Assembly: GCF_013348805.1 (NCBI RefSeq)
Contig: NZ_CP054690.1
Coordinates: forward strand, 4,464,001 to 4,528,000
Length of the DNA stretch: 64,000 nt
Direction: 5' to 3'
DNA from: Rhodococcus sp. W8901
GTDB taxonomy: Bacteria; Actinomycetota; Actinomycetes; Mycobacteriales; Mycobacteriaceae
A program made the translations under genes and the position numbers. This document shows positions 57,637-64,000 of this stretch, piece after piece. Each line of letters opens with the position of its first letter. Within the stretch, counting starts at the first letter, position 1. Under the pieces are notes generated by a model. The model worked only from the letters and a program-made list of their open reading frames with translations. It did no database searches and was not told the origin of the DNA.

Positions 57637-58644
57637 TCAGTTGCCCCCCAGGGTGCGCAGCGGCTCACGGTATCCGGGGATGTCCGGCAGGCCCGGCGGG
57701 GTCAGGTTGGTCACGACCGAGTCGAACCATCGTCCGTTGCCGAGCACGTTCGCGTAGATCCGGTAGAACGGCGCCGCCAGTTCGAGCGCCTTGCTCACGT
57801 TCTGCTGGTTCTGGTTGAGGATGTCGATCGCACCCTGCAACTGCGTGAGCGCCGGGGTGATCTGAGCCTCGTTGTCGGCAACCAGACCGGTGAGTTCCCG
57901 CGACAGCGTCTGGGTGCTGGTGAGCAGCCGACCGATCGCCTGCTGGCGGGTGTTGAGCTCGGCGAGCAGCGTGCCACCGTTCGCGAGCACCTTCTCGAAC
58001 TCCTGATTGCGGTCCGCGAGGATCTGCGACGTCTGCTTCGTCGCCTCGAACAGCTGCTTGAGCTCCTGGTCGCGCTTCGCGACGGTCTCCGACAGCCGCG
58101 TCACGCCGTCGAGCGAGCCGCGGATCTCGTCGGGCGTGCCCGCGAACGACTGCGACAGCACCTCGAAACTCGACGCCAGCTGCGTCGTGTCGATCTCGGC
58201 GAGCGTCGTCGCGGCGTCGCCGAACGCATCGATCACGTCGTACGGCGACGTGGTGCGCTCGAGCGGGATCCGCACACGCGGATCGGCGACCTCGGTGCCC
58301 CGCGGGTCGAGCGCGAGATACTTCTGGCCGAGGATCGTCTTGATCTGGATCGACGCGGTGGTCTGGTCGCCGATCCAGGCGTCCTTCGTCTGGAACGACA
58401 CGAGCACGCGGTCACCGTCGAGTTCGACGCTCGACACCTTGCCGACCTTCACACCCGCGACCCGCACCTCGTTGCCGGGCTTGAGCCCGGCCGCCTCGGA
58501 GAACTCCGCGGTGTACCGGTTCGCGGCCCCGATGATCGGCAGGCTGTCGAGGAAGAACGCCGACATGGTCGCGAGCAGGATGACGACGATGCCCAGGGCA
58601 CCGGTGACCGCCGGATTGCGCTTCCTGGTCTCGTAGCTCGTCAC
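57637..58644 (-). CDS. mceC: Mce family protein MceC
   Basis: A 335-residue Mce protein with anchor [20 protein letters not shown] and the MCE domain ([19 protein letters not shown]). The helical domain is rich in Gln and Leu. I placed the start at the GTG at 58644, which overlaps the mceB stop by four bases; the longer frame is a shadow of mceB. Confidence 0.92.
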   Translation of the reverse strand: MTSYETRKRNPAVTGALGIVVILLATMSAFFLDSLPIIGAANRYTAEFSEAAGLKPGNEVRVAGVKVGKVSSVELDGDRVLVSFQTKDAWIGDQTTASIQIKTILGQKYLALDPRGTEVADPRVRIPLERTTSPYDVIDAFGDAATTLAEIDTTQLASSFEVLSQSFAGTPDEIRGSLDGVTRLSETVAKRDQELKQLFEATKQTSQILADRNQEFEKVLANGGTLLAELNTRQQAIGRLLTSTQTLSRELTGLVADNEAQITPALTQLQGAIDILNQNQQNVSKALELAAPFYRIYANVLGNGRWFDSVVTNLTPPGLPDIPGYREPLRTLGGN

Positions 58645-59717
58645 TGGCCACCGTCCGCGTAGCACCGGGGAGCCGCGTTGGTGTAGATCGGCTGGTTGAT
58701 CGTCGGCAGGTTCGACGGGATGTTCAGCTGGGGAGCTGTACCGGGACCGGCGACGACGTCGATGCCACACAGATAGAACTGGAACCACGAACCGTAGCTG
58801 CCGGCTCGACCGAGCTTCTCCATCTTGATCGGCAGGTTCGTGAGCACCTTGTTCACGTCGTCGGATCTCTCGTTGATGTGCCCGGCGAGCGTGTTGAGGC
58901 CCGCGATCGAGCCCTGGATCGACGGTCGGGTGGGCACCAGCAGGTCGGCGGTTGCGCTGGTCAGGTCCGCCAGCGACTGCACCGACTGTCCGATCACGCC
59001 GCGGTCCGCGGACAGCCCGCTCACCAGACGCTCGGTGTTGACGATCAACTGATCGACCTGTTCGTCCCGCTTGTTGACGGTGTCGAGCACTACATTGAGG
59101 TTGGTGATCAGGTCGCCGATCACCTTGTCCTTGTCCGCGATCGTGTTCGTCAACGACGCGGTGTTCGCCACTAGCTCCTCGATGGTGCCGCCCTCCCCCT
59201 GGAACACCTGGATGATCTGGTACGACAGCTTGTTGACGTCATCGGCGCTGAGCGTCTGGAACAGCGGCCGGAACCCGTTGAACAGCGTCGTCAGGTTCAC
59301 TGCGGGCTTGGTGCGACCGAGTGGGATCGTGTCCCCGGCCGTCATCTTGTAGCCCTGCTGTCCGGTCCCCTGTTCGAGCGCGATGTAGCGCTGTCCGACC
59401 AGGTTCCGGAACCGGATGGTCGCGGTCGTGCTCGCGGGCAACCAGTCACGGTCCGTCACCGCGAACTCGACCTGCGCCTCACGGTCGTCGACGATCTCGA
59501 TCTTGGTCACCTGGCCGACCCGGACGCCGGCGATGCGGACCTCGTCGCCCTTGTTGAGCGACGTGACATCGGTGAACCGCGCGCTGAACTTGGTTCCCCC
59601 GCTGGAACTGGTGTTCGCGATGGTCAGCGCGAGCACGCCGGTCGCGAGAATCGTCACGAGCGCGAAGATCACGAGCTTGGTGAGCGGGGCAGCCACCCCT
59701 CGCAGCTGTCGCTTCAC
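58641..59717 (-). CDS. mceB: Mce family protein MceB
   Basis: A 358-residue Mce protein with anchor KLVIFALVTILATGVLALTI, an MCE domain (GDEVRIAGVRVGQVTKIEI) and helical C-terminus ending in a Cys-containing tail ([10 protein letters not shown]). It starts at GTG 59717 in a four-base overlap with mceA. Confidence 0.93.
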   Translation of the reverse strand: MKRQLRGVAAPLTKLVIFALVTILATGVLALTIANTSSSGGTKFSARFTDVTSLNKGDEVRIAGVRVGQVTKIEIVDDREAQVEFAVTDRDWLPASTTATIRFRNLVGQRYIALEQGTGQQGYKMTAGDTIPLGRTKPAVNLTTLFNGFRPLFQTLSADDVNKLSYQIIQVFQGEGGTIEELVANTASLTNTIADKDKVIGDLITNLNVVLDTVNKRDEQVDQLIVNTERLVSGLSADRGVIGQSVQSLADLTSATADLLVPTRPSIQGSIAGLNTLAGHINERSDDVNKVLTNLPIKMEKLGRAGSYGSWFQFYLCGIDVVAGPGTAPQLNIPSNLPTINQPIYTNAAPRCYADGGQ

Positions 59718-61051
59718 TTGATGCTCACCTCTTTTCCACGGAGCGCGGGGGCACCGATCATGGTCGTCCAGGACGGCACGTCCTCCGGCGCGATGCCGGC
59801 GGCCTCGCCGTACACGACGGCCAACGTCTGGCGTTCGAGCGGTGACCCGGCGAACGTGGCCGGAGCGGTCGTCGCGGGCAGCACCGAGAACTGCGGAACC
59901 GCCACATCGGGAAGGTTCTGGTCACCCGCGTTGCGGGTCGGCACCTGATACGAGCCGTCGTGGATCGAACCACCGGGGTACTGCCCGATGTCGGTGCCCA
60001 GCGGCGGCGCCTCGTAGCAGCGCGGACCGCGGGTATCGATCAGGCGCGGCTCGTCCTGGTTGGGCAGGTACCGGCCACGGGGATTGACGAGCTCGATCGT
60101 GGCGCGGGCACCCGGGTTGGGCGAGTGCTCGCCGGTGATCGCACCGGAGCGCGCCATCACGTCGGCAAAGTTCGCGAACGTGCAGCCGAAGGTCCCCGAG
60201 AACCTCGCCAGGATCTCCAGCGCCTCCCGCGAGTCGCCGGCGATGGAGATCAGCGAATCCCGGTTGGTCGTCAACAGGTCCGCGGTGCTCGATCCCGTCG
60301 CCGTCACCGACGCCATCAACGCATCGATGGAGCTGCGTTCCTGCACCACCGTGGCGTTCGTGGTGCGCAGGTTGTCGAGCGCGTCGATCAGCTGCGGCGC
60401 CGCATCCGAGTAGGTCTGGGTGAACGTCGCGAAGCTCTGCAGTCCGGCGGTCAGGTCCGGCATCCGGGTGTTGACGCCGGCGAAGATCGTGTCGAGCTGG
60501 TCGAGCGTCACCCCGAGCTGTTCGCCGCGGCCGTCCAGCGCCTGCGACAGCGCACCGAGGGTCGAGGCCAGGCTCTCCGGCGGGATGGCCTGCAGCAGCG
60601 GCAGCAGACCGTCGAGCATCTTGCCGAGCTCGACGGCGTTGCCGCTCTTGTCCTGGTAGATGGTCTCGCCGGCCGCGATCGAGTCGGGACTCGGGTTCTC
60701 CGGGATGACGAGGTCGACGTACCGCTCGCCGAACAGCGTCTTGGGCAGCAGACGAGCGGTGGTGTTGGACGGGATCAGCTCGGCCTTGTCCGGGTCGATC
60801 GCCATCACCGAGGTGACCTTGCCGTTCTCGGTCGACGCGCCACGCACCTCACCGACGATCAGACCGCGCACCTTGACATCGGCGTTGCGCGGGAGCGCGT
60901 TGCCGACGGTGTCGGTGACCAGGTCGACCTTGACGACGGGTGTGAAGGTCTTGTTGTAGCTGGCGATGGTCCCGCCGACGAACAGAGCCAGGACCAGGAA
61001 GAAGGCAACTCCCAATACCCTGCGGCGCAGCTTCGACGTGCTCTCGATCAT
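59714..61051 (-). CDS. mceA: Mce family protein MceA
   Basis: A 445-residue Mce protein, first of six. The anchor is VLGVAFFLVLALFVGGTIAS, the MCE domain NADVKVRGLIVGEVRGAS, and the C-terminal domain has paired Cys residues (FGCTF, GPRCYE). I chose the ATG at 61051, overlapping the yrbEB stop by four bases (ATGA) with GAGGG upstream. Confidence 0.93.
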   Translation of the reverse strand: MIESTSKLRRRVLGVAFFLVLALFVGGTIASYNKTFTPVVKVDLVTDTVGNALPRNADVKVRGLIVGEVRGASTENGKVTSVMAIDPDKAELIPSNTTARLLPKTLFGERYVDLVIPENPSPDSIAAGETIYQDKSGNAVELGKMLDGLLPLLQAIPPESLASTLGALSQALDGRGEQLGVTLDQLDTIFAGVNTRMPDLTAGLQSFATFTQTYSDAAPQLIDALDNLRTTNATVVQERSSIDALMASVTATGSSTADLLTTNRDSLISIAGDSREALEILARFSGTFGCTFANFADVMARSGAITGEHSPNPGARATIELVNPRGRYLPNQDEPRLIDTRGPRCYEAPPLGTDIGQYPGGSIHDGSYQVPTRNAGDQNLPDVAVPQFSVLPATTAPATFAGSPLERQTLAVVYGEAAGIAPEDVPSWTTMIGAPALRGKEVSIK

Positions 61052-61908
61052 CCGGCCACCCTCACCGTGGTCGTCGTGCCCCAGATGGCGAGGCTCAGGA
61101 AGAAGTCCAGGACGGCGATGGTGACGATGGCGGTACGCACCGCGTGGCCGACCGCGACACCGACGCCGGCCGGGCCGCCGCGGGCATGGAAGCCGTAGTA
61201 GCAGTGGATGAGGATCAGGACGAACGCGAACACGAGCACCTTGCCGAAGGACCACAGAACGTCCTCGGGAGGCAGGAACAGATTGAAGTAGTGGTCGTAC
61301 GAGCCGGACGACTGCCCGTTGAACACGGTCGAGACCACCCGCGAAGCAAGGTAGGCGGCGAGCAGGCCGACGATGTACAGCGGAATCACCGCGATGAAGC
61401 CGGCGATCATCCGGGTGGTGACGAGGAAAGGCACACTGGGCACGGCCATCACCTCGAGCGCATCGATCTCCTCCGAGATGCGCATCGCGCCGAGCTGCGC
61501 GGTGAAACCACAGCCGACCGTGGCCGACAGTGCCAGCGCCGCGACGATCGGCGCGATCTCACGGGTGTTGACATACGCCGACAGGAAGCCGGTCAGCACC
61601 GAGCTGCCGATCTGGTCGAGCGCGGCGAACCCCTGCAGGCCGACGACGACGCCGGTGAAGCCCGACATCATCACGATCACGCCGATGGTGCCGCCGATCA
61701 CCGCGAGCGCGCCGCTGCCGAACGTGACCTCGGCCAGCAGCCGCAGCATCTCCTTGCGGTAGCGACGCAACGTCCGCGGCGTCCACGCAATGGCCCGTGA
61801 ATAGAACGACATCTGCTCGCCGGCGTTGTCGAGCACGTCGAGCGGTTTGCGCGCCCAGCGGCGCGCACGAATCAGCGCGTAGTCGCCGCGTCCCCTCGCG
61901 ATCGTCAT
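61048..61908 (-). CDS. yrbEB: YrbE-family permease, second subunit
   Basis: A 286-residue membrane permease of the MlaE/YrbE fold. EEIDALEVMAVPSVPFLV is the signature helix that contacts the ATPase. About five to six transmembrane helices are evident. I chose the ATG at 61908, four bases after the yrbEA stop, because the longer frame starts inside yrbEA. Confidence 0.92.
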   Translation of the reverse strand: MTIARGRGDYALIRARRWARKPLDVLDNAGEQMSFYSRAIAWTPRTLRRYRKEMLRLLAEVTFGSGALAVIGGTIGVIVMMSGFTGVVVGLQGFAALDQIGSSVLTGFLSAYVNTREIAPIVAALALSATVGCGFTAQLGAMRISEEIDALEVMAVPSVPFLVTTRMIAGFIAVIPLYIVGLLAAYLASRVVSTVFNGQSSGSYDHYFNLFLPPEDVLWSFGKVLVFAFVLILIHCYYGFHARGGPAGVGVAVGHAVRTAIVTIAVLDFFLSLAIWGTTTTVRVAG

Positions 61909-61912
61909 CCGG

Positions 61913-62707
61913 TCATGCCCCCTTCGCCGGAACAATCTGCAGGTACACCATCGTCAGAATCAGGTTCGCGAAGAACAGGACCAGGAAGGTGATGACGACC
62001 GCCTGGTTCACCGCCTCGCCGACGCCCTTGGGGCCGCCCTTCGGCGTCAGTCCCTTGTAGGCGGCGATCACGCCGGCGATGACGCCGAAGATGGCCGCCT
62101 TGACCTCCGCGATATAGAGGTCGGGAAGCTGGGCCAGCGCCGAGAACGACGCCAGGTACGCGCCCGGAGTGCCACCTTGGAGGATGACGTTGAAGAAGTA
62201 GCCGCCGGCGATACCGACGACGGACACGAGCCCGTTGAGGAGCACCGCGACCAGGACCATCGCGAGAACGCGCGGCACGACGAGTCGCTGGACGGGATTG
62301 ATGCCGAGCACTTCCATCGCGTCGATCTCCTCACGGATGGTCCGTGAACCGAGATCGGCGGTGACGGCGGAACCGGCGGCACCCGCGATCAGCAGTGCGG
62401 TCACGATCGGACTGCCCTGCTGGATGACCGCGAGCACGCTGGCGGCACCCGTGAACGCTTCGGCTCCGAGCTGTTTGATGAGCGAGCCCGTCTGGAGAGA
62501 CACGACGGCACCGAACGGGATGGCGACCAACGCGGTCGGCAGGATCGTCACACTGGCGATGAACCAGGCCTGTTCGATGAATTCCTTGAACTGGAACGGC
62601 CGCTTGAACGTGTTGCGAACCACGTCGACGAACAGCTGGACGATGTTGCCGGCCTGCGTCAGTGCCCCGGTGACCGGCTTCATCATCGAAGTTCGGGTGC
62701 CCCCCAT
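61913..62707 (-). CDS. yrbEA: YrbE-family permease, first subunit
   Basis: A 264-residue YrbE permease with about six helices and the ATPase-contacting motif EEIDAMEVLGINPVQRLVVP. It pairs with YrbEB to form the inner-membrane channel under the Mce tube. The ATG at 62707 has AGGGGAG upstream. It follows the ATPase gene by 11 bases. Confidence 0.93.
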   Translation of the reverse strand: MGGTRTSMMKPVTGALTQAGNIVQLFVDVVRNTFKRPFQFKEFIEQAWFIASVTILPTALVAIPFGAVVSLQTGSLIKQLGAEAFTGAASVLAVIQQGSPIVTALLIAGAAGSAVTADLGSRTIREEIDAMEVLGINPVQRLVVPRVLAMVLVAVLLNGLVSVVGIAGGYFFNVILQGGTPGAYLASFSALAQLPDLYIAEVKAAIFGVIAGVIAAYKGLTPKGGPKGVGEAVNQAVVITFLVLFFANLILTMVYLQIVPAKGA

Positions 62708-62718
62708 CCGCCGCTCCC

Positions 62719-63768
62719 CTATCCGCGCTCGTACGTGGTCTGTCCCAGACCTCCGTCGTCGTACGCGGGAATCACCTGGGTAGCGGCGTCATCTTCCATG
62801 CTGGCAATGATGCTCTGCTGCGCCTCGACCGGCAGGGTATGGAGGATCTCGCGGACGCGGGCCTGACGGCGTGCAACGGCCTGGCGGAAGGGCAGACCCG
62901 GCGTGGCCTGCATCTGCGGCACGACACCGTAGACGTCGTCGGTGCCGCCGTGGTGGTGGCCGGCGTCGACGAGCGCCTGCTCGTGCGCCATCTGCGCGTC
63001 GTCCTTCTCCTCCGACATGCCGATCGGACCGATCTTGCTGCCGTTGAGGAACTGGTGGACCACGGGCTCGTCACTGGTGAGCAGCACCTCGCGGGGACCG
63101 AACATCACGAGCTGCTTGCGGAAGAGCATGCCCAGGTTGTCCGGGACCGTGCGGGCCAGGTTGATGTTGTGCGTCACGATCAGAATCGTGGCGTCGATCT
63201 GTGCGTTGATGTCGATCAGCAGCTGGCTGAGGTAGGTGGTGCGGACGGGGTCCAGGCCCGAGTCCGGCTCGTCGACGAGGATGATCTGCGGATCGAGCAC
63301 GAGCGCGCGGGCGAGGCCGGCACGCTTGCGCATACCGCCGGAGATCTCGCCCGGCAGCTTTCCCTCGGCACCGACGAGTCCGTTGAGCTCGAGCTTCTCC
63401 ATGACGATCTTGCGGATCTCGGACTCGGACTTCTTGGTGTGCTCGCGCAGCGGGAACGCGACGTTGTCGTACAGGTTCATCGACCCGAACAGCGCGCCGT
63501 CCTGGAAGAGGACACCGAACAGCTTGCGGATCTCGTAGAGCTCACGCGACGAGCACTGGAGGATGTCGGTCCCGTCGATGACGATCGAGCCCTCTTCGGG
63601 CCGCAGCAGACCGATCAGCGACTTCAGGAACACGGACTTACCGGTGCCGGAAGGCCCGAGCAGTGCGCTCACCTCTCCGGCCGGCAGCGTGAGACTCACG
63701 TCCTGCCAAATCTTCTGTGAGCCGAACGACTTCGTGAGTCCCTCGACCGCTACCTCGACTCCCACCAT
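62719..63768 (-). CDS. mceG: Mce-system ATP-binding protein MceG/Mkl
   Basis: A 349-residue ABC ATPase. Walker A GPSGTGKS, the Q-loop region FQDGALFGS, signature ISGGMRKR and Walker B ILVDEPDSGLD are all present, followed by a long C-terminal tail (after about residue 255) specific to Mkl. It powers lipid uptake by YrbE/Mce complexes. The start is uncertain: ATG 63768, or GTG 63765 with AGGAGG five bases ahead, or TTG 63783. It precedes yrbEA, so this locus encodes its own ATPase. Upstream an A/T-rich stretch (63840-63880) holds a TATAAC -10-like hexamer on the minus strand. Confidence 0.93.
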   Translation of the reverse strand: MVGVEVAVEGLTKSFGSQKIWQDVSLTLPAGEVSALLGPSGTGKSVFLKSLIGLLRPEEGSIVIDGTDILQCSSRELYEIRKLFGVLFQDGALFGSMNLYDNVAFPLREHTKKSESEIRKIVMEKLELNGLVGAEGKLPGEISGGMRKRAGLARALVLDPQIILVDEPDSGLDPVRTTYLSQLLIDINAQIDATILIVTHNINLARTVPDNLGMLFRKQLVMFGPREVLLTSDEPVVHQFLNGSKIGPIGMSEEKDDAQMAHEQALVDAGHHHGGTDDVYGVVPQMQATPGLPFRQAVARRQARVREILHTLPVEAQQSIIASMEDDAATQVIPAYDDGGLGQTTYERG

Positions 63769-63926
63769 TACCTCCTGCGTCAAGCATGTCCCCCCACCGT
63801 GGGCCCACTGTGGGTTGCGTCACTCTATCGCATCGAAGTGTTATACGTTACGGCGAATCCTACTAACGAGTAAGTAAGGTCCACAACCCGGCGATTGCGA
63901 ATTCTCCGGCATCGGGCGAAGCAACG

Positions 63927-63961
63927 AAAGAGGGCCGCCCCGAAACGGGGCGACCCTCTTT
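63927..63961 (-). terminator. Terminator of the gene at the right edge
   Basis: AAAGAGGGCCGCCCCG (63927-63942) pairs with CGGGGCGACCCTCTTT (63946-63961) with one mismatch, 12 bases after a minus-strand stop at 63974. Confidence 0.75.
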
Positions 63962-63973
63962 CTGGATGCTTCG

Positions 63974-64000
63974 TCAGGAAGCAGCGCTGACAGCCGTCTT
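63974..64000 (-). CDS. 3' end of a gene running in from the right edge (partial)
   Basis: On the minus strand the last codons read KTAVSAAS followed by TGA at 63974-63976, and a terminator begins 12 bases later. By synteny a ribosomal protein gene such as rplL or rplJ could lie here, but the tail does not match the L7/L12 C-terminus I know. Identity is open. Confidence 0.35.
   Translation of the reverse strand, partial: KTAVSAAS

Overview
This is a 64 kb stretch of GC-rich DNA from a mycolic-acid-containing actinobacterium, most likely Rhodococcus or a close Nocardiaceae relative. Four features point there: an actinobacterial rpoB/rpoC with the N-terminus of this group, an mce operon with its ATPase, two DUF3558 lipoproteins, and a mycofactocin cluster. 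The order mceG/mkl - rpoB - rpoC - rpsL - rpsG - fusA - tuf - ferredoxin reductase - mycofactocin is the Mycobacterium tuberculosis Rv0655-Rv0694 order, drawn here right to left, with different insertions. I found no rRNA, tRNA, CRISPR array or intact insertion sequence.

Left part (1-11.8 kb). An orphan gene and two gene remnants precede the mycofactocin (MFT) locus. mftA, mftB, mftC and mftD run leftward and are followed by two FadH/old-yellow-enzyme-like oxidoreductases flanking a mycofactocin-type SDR. mftR and mftM run rightward from the mftA-mftR divergent region, which carries two adjacent inverted repeats. No mftE or mftF is present. Next comes a KshB-type flavin/2Fe-2S reductase behind a perfect KstR-type operator.

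Middle-left (12-21.4 kb). This holds an SPW-repeat membrane protein, a TetR regulator, glutamate racemase, a ferredoxin reductase with a near-perfect KstR-like box, and an SDR. A five-gene Gls24/Asp23 envelope operon follows, whose ORFs overlap by 4-8 bases. Then come a pentapeptide-repeat protein, a divergent NTF2-like/LysR pair and a decayed SnoaL-like gene.

Translation block (21.4-25.8 kb): rpsL-rpsG-fusA-tuf on the minus strand, closed by a strong terminator. Upstream are two DUF3558 lipoproteins and a TetR gene, then a divergently transcribed 42-residue, Phe-rich, wholly acidic peptide with its own promoter-like and terminator signals. It resembles corynebacterial PorA/PorH-type small channel peptides in general properties only.

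Catabolic block (28.3-37.6 kb). Seven tightly coupled minus-strand genes encode a TIGR03084-type protein, an AtuA-family protein, two acyl-CoA dehydrogenases, both subunits of a biotin-dependent acyl-CoA carboxylase, and an enoyl-CoA hydratase. This is the gene content of an acyclic-terpene (Atu) or methyl-branched acyl-CoA pathway, with a palindromic operator candidate upstream.

Right part (37.7-64 kb). An orphan gene, a MarR-MFS efflux pair, a quinone-oxidoreductase-like gene, FprB-like ferredoxin-NADP reductase and an acyl-ACP thioesterase precede rpoC-rpoB. Beyond the rpoB promoter lies a complete mce operon: mceG, yrbEA, yrbEB, mceA-F and two Mce-associated proteins. This is a lipid importer with its ATPase encoded in the same operon.

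Neighbouring genes very often overlap by 4 bases (ATGA/GTGA), and I used this to choose several starts. Many long frames opposite the real genes are GC-rich shadows and were left out.
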